DNA of 64,000 nt from Mytilinidion resinicola (Eukaryota > Ascomycota > Dothideomycetes > Mytilinidiales > Mytilinidiaceae): positions 1,096,190 through 1,160,189 of the forward strand of contig NW_022985452.1 of the NCBI RefSeq assembly GCF_010093595.1, in the 5' to 3' direction. Positions 29,332 to 39,931 of this stretch are shown piece after piece (the first letter of the stretch is position 1; each line of letters starts with the position of its first letter). The translations under genes and the position numbers were made by a program. The notes beneath the pieces were generated by a model. That model was not told where the DNA came from, did not search any database, and worked only from the letters and a program-made list of their open reading frames with translations.

Positions 29332-31335
29332 TCAGCCCTCCATTAGCGTTTTGGGGTTCTTTCCTAAAATTTCCAGGCACCGGCGGGCGAGACTGACGAC
29401 TTCGCCTTCACCGTCATCGTTATCTTCGTCGTCGGACTCGATGTTGCGATCTGCGATATCCGTGACCATCTGCACGATCTCGTCTGACTTTGATATCAGA
29501 CTTAGTAGGTTTGGATCTTCGGACTCTAGCAGTTGGAGAAGTGTCCAGATGGCGATGTGCTGGAAGGTTGGATCGCCGCTAGCTAGGAATCGTCGAAGAT
29601 AGCCGTGGATACCACCAGAAGGCTCGGTCCAGTTCTCCAGGAATATCGAGTAGTTACCCACTGCTGCTCGTTAGTCAAGACGCATAACATATTTTGTTCG
29701 CTGCGTTACCTTTCGACGACAGATTTCCAAGAGCCGCCGCACTGTTCCCTTGCACTTCTATGCTCTCGGACTCGGTAAGAGGGATCAGAACATCAAACAC
29801 CCCAAGGTCGAGAAGATGGGGCTTCAGTTCGTCGCTCAGCGCCAGAACTGCAATAGCGGCGGTCATCTCGGACTGAACCGGCAGTCGTACGTTCAAGACG
29901 AGCTGCTTGCATTTCTGCACTGCCCCGGCTTCCAGAACCAGTTGTTTGTTCCTGTCGGAGCTTGCAGCCAAATTCCTAAGAGTGGAGATTGCGTGGCATT
30001 GGATCTCGTCATTTTCGGTTGACCCTAGAAGCTCGACCAGGGGACGGAGGAAGCCGGCATCAATAATGGGCGACTCATTGGCGGGGTGAATAGAGATGTT
30101 TCGGATGCAGGCGACGGCGGAGAGTATGAGGGGAAGGTATGATGACTGGAGAAGGCGAAGGAGAGAAGGCAGTCCTCGCGCGCGGACAATCTCGAGCTGG
30201 TATCGTTCGTCTGACGCCAAGTTCCTCAACGCTAATGCAGCCTGGCACTGTACTTTTGGGGATGAGGAATCCATCAGGTGGACTAGGGAGTGCACCAGGC
30301 GCCCTTCGGTCTGAGCGAGTTTCAGACGGTTGGTGGCATCCACGGCTATGTTGCTAAGAGCGGTCGTGCAGTAGTATTGTACATCGACGTCGGGCGAAGT
30401 AAGGAGCTGGACAAGGACTGGAATCGCGCCGGCATTCACGAGCTGTTGACGGTTGTCATCTAGAGATGGTTATTAGCAATCAGTCTAGTAACACGCAAGG
30501 TAACCGAGTCGTACCAGAGTGTGTCATGTTTAGCAACGCGCCTGTTGCGTTCCTTTGTACTCGCATATCCTTGGACTTTGCCAGCCTAGTCAACGGGCCC
30601 AGTGCTCCTGACCTCGCTATCTTGGCCTTGTTCTCCTCGTGTGTTGCCAAGTTGGTGATGCACCCAACCGCATTGCACTGTACCTCGACATTGGGCGAGT
30701 TCATTTGCTTGATGAGAGGGTTTAGCCCCCCCAGCGACACAATGGCAACCTTATTTTCCGCTGCTGAGAGTCAGTGGTGTGCTTCACAGAGGAGATGTAG
30801 CACGTACTGTTCACCGCCAAGTTTCCGAGCGCCGCGCTTGCAGCCCGCTGCACCTCGATGTCGGGGTTCTGGAGGAGGAATAGAATGGGCTCCAAGGTAT
30901 CGCGATCGACTTCTCGTACATCTATAAAATGACATTATTAGAATGTGTCGTATTGGACCGGAGGAAATAAGTACCTCGCTCCGTAATCTCGGCGAAGGTC
31001 AGACTGGCGCTCCGCTGTAGGTCGATGTTGTCGGAATAGACGAGAGTGCTCAGCGCGCGGAGGGGCTCTCCAGAGAAGAAGTCTGTCTCGGCTCGCTGCA
31101 AGTTTGGATAAGCTCCACTGATTATGATTGATAGGTCGCTGGGGCGCGTACGTTTTCCAAGAAGCCCAGGAGGTCGGCAACGGCTTCTCGCTCGCTATCC
31201 GCGAGGACGGGATCATACAGGCTGTCTTTGGAGCGACCTGGGAGCACGATTAGCATGGCAAGAGGACATAGCAGTCGGGGCGCTACCTCCGCAGCAGGAC
31301 GCAAAGAGCTTCGAGCAGAGGCTTGGGAGCCCCAT
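29332..31335 (-). CDS. VAC8: Vacuolar armadillo-repeat protein Vac8
   Basis: Seven exons (31335-31287, 31237-31152, 31095-30975, 30921-30808, 30760-30515, 30459-29710, 29660-29332) close in phase to 564 aa, the usual Vac8 size. The N-terminus [17 protein letters not shown] offers Gly2 for myristoylation and Cys7/14/15 for palmitoylation, which anchor Vac8 to the vacuole. [21 protein letters not shown] follows, then about eleven armadillo repeats with the motif VQRxAxxALxNLA (for example [30 protein letters not shown]). The acidic tail [13 protein letters not shown] is typical. Vac8 acts in vacuole inheritance, nucleus-vacuole junctions, vacuole fusion and cytoplasm-to-vacuole transport. The acceptor at 30761 is one of two close AGs; CAG before CGGAAAAT gives the conserved NTENK. 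It is divergently paired with the kinase gene. Confidence 0.96.
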
Positions 31336-32774
31336 TGTGGACGTCAGGGCCCAGCGGCCACTGTGAACACGGGGTGGTAGTCGGCAGCAGCTCCAAACGT
31401 GGGAGCAGCTGGGCAGGCGAGGCAGCGGGGAGCAGAGAGCAGCTGGCGGGTATGGATACGTTTTGCGGGATGCGGGATGCGGGATGCGGCGGTGATAATA
31501 TGCAGTGTCTTGGAACAGCGTCGTCGGCGCCAGAGGTCCAGTCGACATGGAAATAGGCAGGCTTGGCGCTGCACAGGCCGCCCGTCTGCAAGAAGGCGCC
31601 ACAGCGCAGCCGGCACAACACACCAGCCCTATTCACGGTGGAATCATGCGGCAAAGGGCCCTTATTGCGCGCGGTCGTGTGGCCACGGCTCGTCGGGTGC
31701 GCGCCCGACCTGACCTCCTGTGCGGCCGAGCAGCGCCCTCCAGCGAGCAGACTGCAGAGACAGCCCACGTCATCGTGCCTCTGGCACGGCTAGAGCTGTG
31801 CTGCCTCACGTTCAACACCACCTCTGCTCGGCCAGCCTTACCGCTGGTCTGGGGCCAGAGACGCCCCATCGTCGGGTGGTGCTCGGGCCGAGTGCTGCGA
31901 GCCGGCCCTGCGTGCACACGGCGGCCGTCTTGGGTTTTGTGGGGGCACTGCTCCCGTCGCCCGTTTATCTGGCATGGGCTTGGACGTGAATGTGATAGTT
32001 GCAGACGCGTCTGAGCAATAGCGCAGCTCACACGTCTCTGTGCAGAGCCACAAGGCTGACCGTCCCAGCCCAGGGTCCAGCACATGACGGCCGGCACACC
32101 GGCGTTCTCTGCTAAAAAACTCGAAAGCGGATCTGTTACGCAAAACAAGGGTTTTTGTATGTAAAATCCCTTGTTCTACGCACGATCGTGTCCAATCCGT
32201 ACAGGGGGGATACTGTACGTCAATCACGCCAATCCCGCCTGGCGGACGAGGCCCACAGGCCTCTCCGCACCGTCCGTTCACTCGCGCCCGTGAGACGAGA
32301 CTCGGTGGTTGTGCCTGCCTGGATAGGCTCGCACTGGCCCGCCATGGCCAATGGAGCCAATTTTCCCCTCACGTGCAGCAGAAAGTCAGGGTCGTCCGCT
32401 TAGCTCGCCTTTCTCCGCCCTGCAGCCCATCAGTGGAGCGTGGGGGAGGCGTTGATCGTCCATCGAAGTCGGCGCGACAAAGACCTGCCGTGCCTGCTAT
32501 CTGCTCTTCACTCCACCACCGCCCTATTCACCACCGCCTCGCGCGCCCATACCGTCGCCGGCATCGTCGCCCTCTGCCGCCCAAGCAGCTGCCCACTGGA
32601 AACCCATCGGCACGCTGTGGCTAGGCAGCCGCGGAGCTGGTCGCACGGCGCGACGGCGCGCCAGCCCGCGATTCCATTACCCTCTCGTCTTACGAGCCGC
32701 ACCCCACGGCTCCCTTAAAAGCGGTGCTGCCCTCCCCGAGGGCGGTGCCCAGAGAGAAGTCCCAGGTCGATGCT
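31336..32774. promoter_or_regulatory. GC-rich divergent promoter region, VAC8 / Ser-Thr kinase
   Basis: About 1.4 kb lie between two head-to-head starts. Long overlapping open frames on both strands reflect GC-rich composition rather than genes. It contains a 7-bp repeat (TGCGGGA, three copies from 31464) on the VAC8 side, and an inverted repeat AACAAGGG...CCCTTGTT (32144-32151 / 32168-32175). Confidence 0.5.
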
Positions 32775-34628
32775 ATGGCACCGTACTCGTCCTCTCACAA
32801 TTTCCAGAAACTCAGGCTCGACACAAAGCCCGCGCAGAAGACCGTCTCCTCCGCCTTTGCCTCGATCCCCCGCCACGAATCGCAGCGTGACGAAGACGCC
32901 TCGCTGGCCCTGACTACACCTGAACTCGCCGAGCCAGATTCGCACTTCTACCATGGCAAATCGTGGCACACCGTGGGGGACGATGTCGGGGGTGGCCGAC
33001 GCCCATATGGCTCTGCTACCGGATCGAGCCCCGAGGACATCGAGGCTGCCTTTCGCAATAGAAAACCCTCCGTAACCTTCGATAGCCAAGTCACTCTAGA
33101 CAGCGGAAACCGTCTCGCCATGCATTCCCCTCTGCCAAGGCCAGGAGTTCCCACGACGCTGGAAGAATTCCCAGACCGTGAAGAATACTTCAACGAGTTT
33201 GCGCCTCTTGATCGAGGGAGAACTCTTACGCAGGAGCCACATTATCCCATTTCCAGAGACGACCTCAATGGTTTCAGTGCGCACCAGGGTTTCACCGAAC
33301 ACGACCACGACCACGTTGCGTCGCTGACGTCTGACACCACCGCTTCACCACTGCTGGAGGAGGTACATACGCCGCTGGATTCCTCCATGGAGCTCTTGCT
33401 TTCGCCGCTGCCCGCTACATCGCCTATTGATCTACCTTTCTCGCTATCCAAACGCAACGGATCCCATAGATCAGTTAGAAGCTACCGATCCGAAATGAGC
33501 GAGGGAAGCGCCCGCAGGCCCAACCGTCGAACTTCGACACGCACCGGCCGCTCCCTGCCGTCACAATCCCCGGCATCTGCGTTTCTTTCGCGGATGCATT
33601 CCAAGGACGCCCCCCTCCAGGCGACGGAACCTGATGACGAAGGACAAGAGATTGCCGACGGGAGCGGACACATAATTGGAAAGACCATAGGCTTCGGAGG
33701 CTTCAGTGTCGTCAAAGAGGTCGCCACGATGGAATATGGCAAGAAGGTTGTGTATGCTGTGAAAATTGTGCGAAAGCTACTCAAGGACACAGCCGAGGCT
33801 GAGAACGAACAACTGCAAACCCAATTCGAGCATGAGGTCGAGATTTGGAGATATCTCAAACACCCGTACATTCTGCCACTTCTGCGAGTTTACAGCACCG
33901 AGTTTGCGACCTTCTGCATCACAACCAAGATCTCGGGTGGTACCCTGCTTGACGTCGTCCGAGAAACAAACAAGCAGAATCACAACGGCCTTGAAGCACG
34001 ACACGCTAGACGGTACGTGTATCAGCTAGCCTCTGCAATACGGTATCTTCACAACGACGTTACCGTAGTTCATCGTGATATCAAGCTCGAGAACTGCTTG
34101 GTCGACATGTCTGGACCGAATGCCTTCCCTGATGGAGGGGATATCCTCTTGTGCGACTTTGGTATGGCAGACTTTGTAGTGAGCGATCAACGCGACTCGG
34201 TGGAACCGCACACCCAAAACCACAACCAAAATATTGGCCCTTCCGAAACCAGTACCACTGTCGCTGGGAGTCTTCAGTATGCCGCACCCGAGTTGTTTGG
34301 AGCCCAGACACCAGTGTTCTCAACCGCGGCGGACATGTGGGCATTTGGAGTGGTTATTTATACCCTAATCACCGCCCGTCTGCCTTTCAACGAGGGGATG
34401 GACGCGAAGACTACCGAAAAGATTCTGAACAACGAGTGGGATCTTGAGCGGCTCCGTAGTGGGAGAGCTATCACACACAATCCGCTAGCTGCGATAGCCC
34501 TCGTTAAAGGGTGCTTAGAGCTAGACGTATCGAAACGTTGGACTATCAACGAAGTACTCCGCTCTCCTTGGCTGGAGGGCTGCGAACGACTTCTCGAGAA
34601 CGTTGAGCGTTCTTGGATGCACAGATAA
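32775..34628 (+). CDS. Serine/threonine protein kinase, CAMK-like, with long N-terminal regulatory region
   Basis: A single exon gives 617 aa from the first true ATG (MAPYSSSHNF, 32775). The first 300 residues are polar, Ser/Pro-rich and probably disordered and phosphorylated. The kinase domain is complete: glycine loop GFGGFSVVKE (about 305), catalytic Lys in VYAVKIV (about 331), VVHRDIKLENCL (about 431), CDFGMADF (about 461), YAAPELF (about 503) and DMWAFGVVIYTL. All catalytic residues are conserved, so it should be active. The overall shape resembles fungal nutrient- or stress-responsive CAMK-group kinases such as the yeast Prr/Npr1-Hal5 relatives, but I cannot place it in one subgroup. 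The open frame continues upstream only to a non-ATG codon, so the annotated start is preferred. Confidence 0.9.
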   Translation: MAPYSSSHNFQKLRLDTKPAQKTVSSAFASIPRHESQRDEDASLALTTPELAEPDSHFYHGKSWHTVGDDVGGGRRPYGSATGSSPEDIEAAFRNRKPSVTFDSQVTLDSGNRLAMHSPLPRPGVPTTLEEFPDREEYFNEFAPLDRGRTLTQEPHYPISRDDLNGFSAHQGFTEHDHDHVASLTSDTTASPLLEEVHTPLDSSMELLLSPLPATSPIDLPFSLSKRNGSHRSVRSYRSEMSEGSARRPNRRTSTRTGRSLPSQSPASAFLSRMHSKDAPLQATEPDDEGQEIADGSGHIIGKTIGFGGFSVVKEVATMEYGKKVVYAVKIVRKLLKDTAEAENEQLQTQFEHEVEIWRYLKHPYILPLLRVYSTEFATFCITTKISGGTLLDVVRETNKQNHNGLEARHARRYVYQLASAIRYLHNDVTVVHRDIKLENCLVDMSGPNAFPDGGDILLCDFGMADFVVSDQRDSVEPHTQNHNQNIGPSETSTTVAGSLQYAAPELFGAQTPVFSTAADMWAFGVVIYTLITARLPFNEGMDAKTTEKILNNEWDLERLRSGRAITHNPLAAIALVKGCLELDVSKRWTINEVLRSPWLEGCERLLENVERSWMHR

Positions 34629-36790
34629 CGTGCCCGAGAGGCATCTTGGAAGCCATCTGAACGTATTTACGACCATCTGTTGGAGTATTCCTTGTTTACG
34701 AGAGCCTTCATAAGAATTCCAGCGACCGGATCGGCGTCTCTTCATTTACGACTTGCCGTCATTTGCTTCTATGTTAGCGATACCCCGTCATTGTCATCAT
34801 GATTTTCAAGCCGCAAGGTCATGTTTTGGTAGGGTTCTTGGATTGTCCGGCGTTGGTACTGATATATAATGTTTTTGGATTACGAAGTCTCTTGGATAGT
34901 TGTCGGTGAGACTGTTCAGATACCTATACAGCATTTTTCGCCTCTTTTTCTTCTTTGCTTCTACGAGGATACTGCACTAATATAAAAACTCGACTTACTT
35001 AGCTAATGATAATCCTTCCTTCAACGTCCCGGCTCATCGTTCTGATAGCATCGTCCTGGTTTTCTTCAGCCTATGCTCTGTTCTTGCCCCGGCTTCATGC
35101 AATCCCGGCACCATTGTCAACGAACCTTATAATCCAAATTGTGGGAAATGGTTGGAACGTGGTAGTCGGATGTAATGGTACATAGCCGGTTCCGTGCGTT
35201 TTTTGCATCACGAAAGCGCCAAACGACAAGCCTTGGAAGGGTCACACTGCGCTACTAATATACTGAAGGCTTTGGCGCAATTAATAATAGTCATGCTGGC
35301 AGCTACCAGCAACGCCTTTCTCAGGTAGAGCCTCTGGCCCTAATGTCCGTCTTAGAAGCCAACAAAAAAGGAATGCATCCGTCCACTCCTGTGTGTACAA
35401 GTGAGATAGATGTAAGAAGTGATCGTGCGGAGTGGCATATAGCGAATAATCGGACTTTGTGACCTGATGAAAAAATAGGCCCTGTTGTCCGTCGAAGGTG
35501 AGTAAAGTATATACTTGCGTTGTAACCTGGAATTTAGTTATTCTCCGTGCCTACTACATCAGAAGTTCCCCCGAACACCCAAGATCCGCCTGCATAAGCG
35601 CAAGGAGGGGCCCTGGTAGCCATCTGGCCCACCCCATCACGAATCTCACTACCCCGGTGGATCTGTATGCAGCGCTTGATGTGCATGCAAGCCACCCTAG
35701 CGCGACACACGACCTTCCATGGCATCAGCTGTGAGCCGCTTTCACGACACACTCCCGTTCCCAGATCTCTCCCCCGCTACGATTGCTTCTGCAGGAGCTA
35801 ATGCCACGCTATTGCCGCCGCGCGATGCTAAAACCTTTCGCGTGGTCTATGGCATGCCGACCTTCTCCCGCCGTGACCTCCATGCTTGGACGGCCGGCCC
35901 TGGCCAAGTCGTCTTACTACCTGCATGCTCCCATCTGCTATCATCTCTGAACATCACGGACTCAACGGATATTAAAGGCCTTCCTCAGCAGGTCCCCAGG
36001 TCTCTTCACAGTTAATCACAGCCCCAAGTCACACGCAGCATGCTACACCACGTTCAGTCAGAAACGCGGAGCAACCGCAATCCCGCAGGAGTTGCTACAT
36101 GGCCATTCCCCTCGCAGGGTTTCCTTTAGTGGTACGGTTTGTGATTTTTGAATCCCGATGCTATCTTTCTGTGCTTCTAAACATCCGACTTTTGCATACT
36201 GTTTGGCTTCTATCTTGCCCTGTTTCTGATATGAATGTCCTAAAAACATCAATTTCTTCATCGCCCCGACACCCCATGATAAGTGCCATTTATCTCGCTA
36301 CGTTGTTGATGTCTCTTTCCGCCCAATGATGATCATTTGATGCTTCCGCAATGCTGAAAACCGCGATTTCCAAGCCAACAAGCCTTGGCTTTGCTATGAC
36401 AGCATTTCTAGCTTTCCAGTTCTTTTCGAGTACTACCAACTCTTCTCGGCAGTCTTCCAAATCATCAAGCAATGCCTTGCTACCGTGTTCTTTCCGAGAC
36501 TTGGAACAATACCGTAGCTCGGCTCAATGGCAGTGAGCTGATAGTTGAAATATGTACATACGATTGAGTATGCATAAGGAACGATCTGTTCGAGTTCTTG
36601 GAAAGAGCACGGCAATGCTGCCCTTCACTCACCCGTAGACGGGTTTCGAGGCAAAAAGGTTCGCGCCTGCCCCACAACAAGAGGTGAGACCCTTGGACCG
36701 CGGGCTTCCTGAACCTTGGGTGAATACTCACGCTCCCCAGGTCATACGGACCTCGGCGCTCCGGCATAGCACCTCACCTCGCTGCTACAT
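34629..36790. other. Long intergenic region
   Basis: About 2.2 kb lie between the kinase stop and the glutaminase promoter. I see no gene that I can support; a 98-codon frame at 35719-36015 has an ATG but no recognisable features. Confidence 0.4.
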
Positions 36791-36791
36791 C

Positions 36792-36798
36792 TATAAAT
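36792..36798 (+). promoter_or_regulatory. Probable TATA element of the glutaminase gene
   Basis: TATAAAT lies about 280 bp upstream of the glutaminase ATG and just before the leader minisatellite, suggesting that the repeat is transcribed as 5'UTR. Confidence 0.4.
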
Positions 36799-36832
36799 TG
36801 GCCTGGCTGGGCTCCTGGACCCGAACAACAAA

Positions 36833-37062
36833 CTCCAGAGGACGCTCACTGTACATCTCCAGCATCTTTAATCAATCCACTCCAAGACGCTCACTCTGCA
36901 TCACCAGGATCTTTGATCCTGCTACTCCAGAGGGCGCTCACTCTATATTGTCAGTCTCCTCAATCACTCAACTCTGGAGGGCGTTCACTTACTCTGCCTC
37001 ACCAGTCTCCTAATCAATCAGCCCTAGAGGACGTTCTCTCTGCATCGCCAGCATCCTCGACC
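36833..37062 (+). repeat. Minisatellite, about five 43-50-bp units, in the glutaminase leader
   Basis: Five diverged units each begin CTCCAGAGGACGCTCACT or a variant (CTCCAAGACGCTCACT, CTCCAGAGGGCGCTCACT, CTCTGGAGGGCGTTCACT, CCCTAGAGGACGTTCTCT) and run through CATCNCCAG...CTCAATCA-like sequence. The array stops about 12 bp before the ATG at 37075. Confidence 0.7.
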
Positions 37063-37074
37063 GCATCCGGCATA

Positions 37075-39527
37075 ATGATTCCTACCGTCGGTCTGATACT
37101 CTCGCTCCTCCTGGCCTTCGTCACGGCCCAATCCGTCTTCACTCCTGCTCGACCACCCTCGATCCCCTTGGCCGTCAAGTCTCCCTACCTATCTACCTGG
37201 CTTCCTGCCGGGGCATCTGGCACGGATGGCGGGTACCTGCCTGGTCATTGGCCTACGTTCTGGGCGTAAGTTGTCCCCCTCACGACAAGACCTCTTCACC
37301 GGCATCACTGACCCGATATCGCAGTGGACAAGTTCTTGGATGGGCTGGTATCGTTCGCGTCGACAACACGTCATATGTGTGGATGGGAAACCCTCTTGGG
37401 TTCAACAACCTTACCAACCAGACTTCTGCCGAATACACGTCAACGAGCAGCACCTTCACCATGGATGTTGCTGGGAAAGTCTTCTTGACGGTCAAGTTCC
37501 TCTCGCCCGTCTACCCGAATGATCTCAAGCGCCAATCTTTGATCTTCTCATACATGGACGTTGAAGTTGTGTCGGCAGACGGGAATGACCATGACATACA
37601 ACTGTACACAGACATCTCGGCAGGTAAGTTTTCTCGAGTGGTGACCAGCATGAAGACCGACTGACTCAAGCTCCTAGAATTCGTCTCTGGCGATAGAGGC
37701 GACGTCGCAGAATGTAAGTGCAGCAATTTTACCTTCTTGCTTACGCCCCATTTCCGAATGATGCTCTACTATAGCCGATGATCTAACCGTCACAACATAG
37801 GGGACTCCGGCAATGCCGACGACGTTGTGTTCCACAAGATCTGGAAGCAAACTCCACTGCTCTTCTCGGAGAAGAACGATCAGAGTGAATGGGGTAAGCT
37901 ATCGCTCTGACTCCGATCAAAGGTTCCAGTATCGCTGACATTTTGGCACAGGCAACTGGTACTACGCTACTGACGGTGTAGACGGCCTCAGCTGGGCAAC
38001 AGGCGCAGACACCGATGTCCGAGGCAGCTTTTCGCAAGACGGCAGACTGAGCGATACGAAGGACACCAATTGGCGTGCGATCGACGACCATTGGCCAGTA
38101 TTTGCATTCTCTGTTGATCTTGGCTCAGTCGGCACGGATTCAGCGAATGCGCTCTTCACTATCGGTCTATGCCAAGACGATGCCATTCAGTTTCTCGGAA
38201 AATCCGGTGTCGTTTCGCTGCCGTCCTTGTGGAGTGACTTCTTCGATGAGGATGAGGATGCGGTAAGTCGATTGCCGTGGCATTTTGAAAGGCCTACAAC
38301 TCACTGATTCCAGCTCACTTTCTTCCATCACGACTACGACAACGCGGTCAGCAAATCTTCCAAGCTTGATGGCAAGATTGCCGAGGATTCTGTCGCCGCA
38401 GCTGGAGCGGACTATCTCACCATCACATCGCTCACCGTCCGTCAAGCCTTCGGCGGCCTTGAACTTGTCGGCACCGAGAAGAAGCCTTACCTTTTCCTAA
38501 AAGAAATCTCCTCAGATGGCAACGCCCAGACCGTCGACGTCATGTTCCCGGCCCACCCAATTCTCCTCTATACGAACCCGCAGCTACTCAAACTGCTCCT
38601 AGATCCGCTATTCGAGAACCAGGAATCTGGGCACTACCCAAACAAGTGGTCAATCCACGACCTTGGACGCAGTTTCCCCAACGCAACGGGGCATCCGGAA
38701 GGTGATGATGAAGCGATGCCACTTGAAGAGTGCGGCAACATGCTCATCATGACCCTGGCATACTGGCAACAATCCGGCGATAGCCAGTACCTCCGCGAGC
38801 ACTACAAGATCCTCGACCAGTGGACGCAGTACCTGATCGACGAGGCGCTCATCCCCAAGGAGCAGCTCTCCACGGACGACTTCGCAGGAGCCCTTGTGTA
38901 AGTCTCCCACCTCCCATCTCCACTCCCAACATCCACTAACACACCCGCAGCAACCAAACCGACCTCGCCCTCAAAGGCATGATCGGCATCCAAGCCATGG
39001 CCAACATCGCCGACATCACCTCCTACTACGCCGACGCGCGCAACTACACCGCCATCGCCGCCTCCTACATCAAGGAATGGCAGACGCTCGGCATCAACCA
39101 CATCGCGACCCCGCCGCACACAACCCTCAACTACGGCAACAACGCCTCCTGGGGCCTCCTCTACAACCTCTACGCCGACGCACTGCTCAACACCTCGCTC
39201 GTGCCCGCCTCCGTCTACGCGCAGCAATCCGCCTTCTACCCCACGGTCGCAGGCACCTACGGCGTCCCGCTCGACACGCGCCACGCGTACACCAAGACGG
39301 ACTGGCAGCTGTGGGCGGCGGCCGTCGCGAGCGAGGACACGCGCGACCTGTTCATCGGTTGCATTGCGAAGTGGATCCAGGAGACGCCGCTGAGCGTGCC
39401 GTTTACGGATATCTATGAGACGGGTGACGGCGGGTTTGGCGACGCGCCGCATTTCATGGCGCGGCCGGTTATGGGGGGTGCTTTTGCACTGCTGGCGCTG
39501 CCGAAGGAGGGGGCGCATGCGTGGTAG
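37075..39527 (+). CDS. gtaA: Secreted glutaminase (GtaA type)
   Basis: Seven exons (37075-37265, 37325-37623, 37678-37713, 37801-37893, 37952-38262, 38314-38897, 38951-39527) close in phase to 696 aa, close to the length of Aspergillus GtaA. A signal peptide (MIPTVGLILSLLLAFVTAQ) is followed by FTPARPPSIPLAVKSPYLSTWLP, the conserved start of this family, then the DUF5127-like and DUF4965-like regions (ANLGLEECGN-like block MPLEECGNMLIMTLAYW, KTDWQLWAAA, ARPVMGGAFALL). The enzyme hydrolyses glutamine to glutamate and ammonia outside the cell or at the wall. Many N-glycosylation sites (NNTS-, NLTN-, NYT-, NAS-type) agree with secretion. All introns have GTAAGT/GTAAGC donors. The leader contains a minisatellite. 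Confidence 0.93.
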
Positions 39528-39561
39528 GTTGGTGCTACTGATGCTAATGGCTTAGGCGGGT

Positions 39562-39621
39562 TGAGGCTTGGTCGGCTGAGGTTTGGTGTGTTGAGGTTTG
39601 GTAGGTTGAGGCTTGGTGGTT
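39562..39621 (+). repeat. 15-bp tandem repeat, four copies
   Basis: Four consecutive 15-mers starting TGAGGCTTGGT or TGAGGTTTGGT lie 35 bp after the glutaminase stop, within the probable 3'UTR. Confidence 0.75.
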
Positions 39622-39892
39622 AATGAAGCCGCCCTATTCAGGGAAAGCCGTGGTGCCGGTGCGGCTGGCAGTTTTGCGGGAGTTGGTGGTCTCTTTTGGT
39701 TCTAGGATGGACTGGATAGGGGGTGGGTGAATCATAATCTTATCTCCTAAGTTTTGATGTGGTTTTGGTGATGTGGGGGGTGATTCGGTGCTTTTGAAAC
39801 GATGAGTAGGATGTGAGATTTGAGAGTATGTGGATTGGACGAGACGCCCGAGCGTGGATTCCGAGTGTCCGATACTGGGAGGGTTCCCCCAA

Positions 39893-39895
<3 letters not shown>

Positions 39896-39927
<32 letters not shown>
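39896..39927. repeat. Homopolymer of about 32 T
   Basis: An uninterrupted T run (poly-A on the minus strand) lies between CCAACCC and ATAAAATTGAG. Its length may be uncertain from sequencing. Confidence 0.9.

Positions 39928-39931
<4 letters not shown>

Noticed and set aside
31283..31768. Minus-strand frame beginning MGCLCSLLAGG near the VAC8 start, which looks like a myristoylated N-terminus
   Set aside because: The reading [17 protein letters not shown] from 31335 splices in phase to the Vac8 body; the MGCLC frame is upstream and does not join.
32724..32774. Upstream extension of the Ser/Thr kinase
   Set aside because: The open frame here begins at GTG, not ATG; the first ATG in frame is 32775.
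35719..36015. 98-codon plus-strand frame starting MASAVSRFHD
   Set aside because: Has an ATG but no recognisable domain, no splice continuation and no neighbours that support it; left unannotated.
38802..39518. 238-codon minus-strand frame opposite the glutaminase last exon
   Set aside because: Antisense shadow of a GC-rich coding exon; no features of its own.
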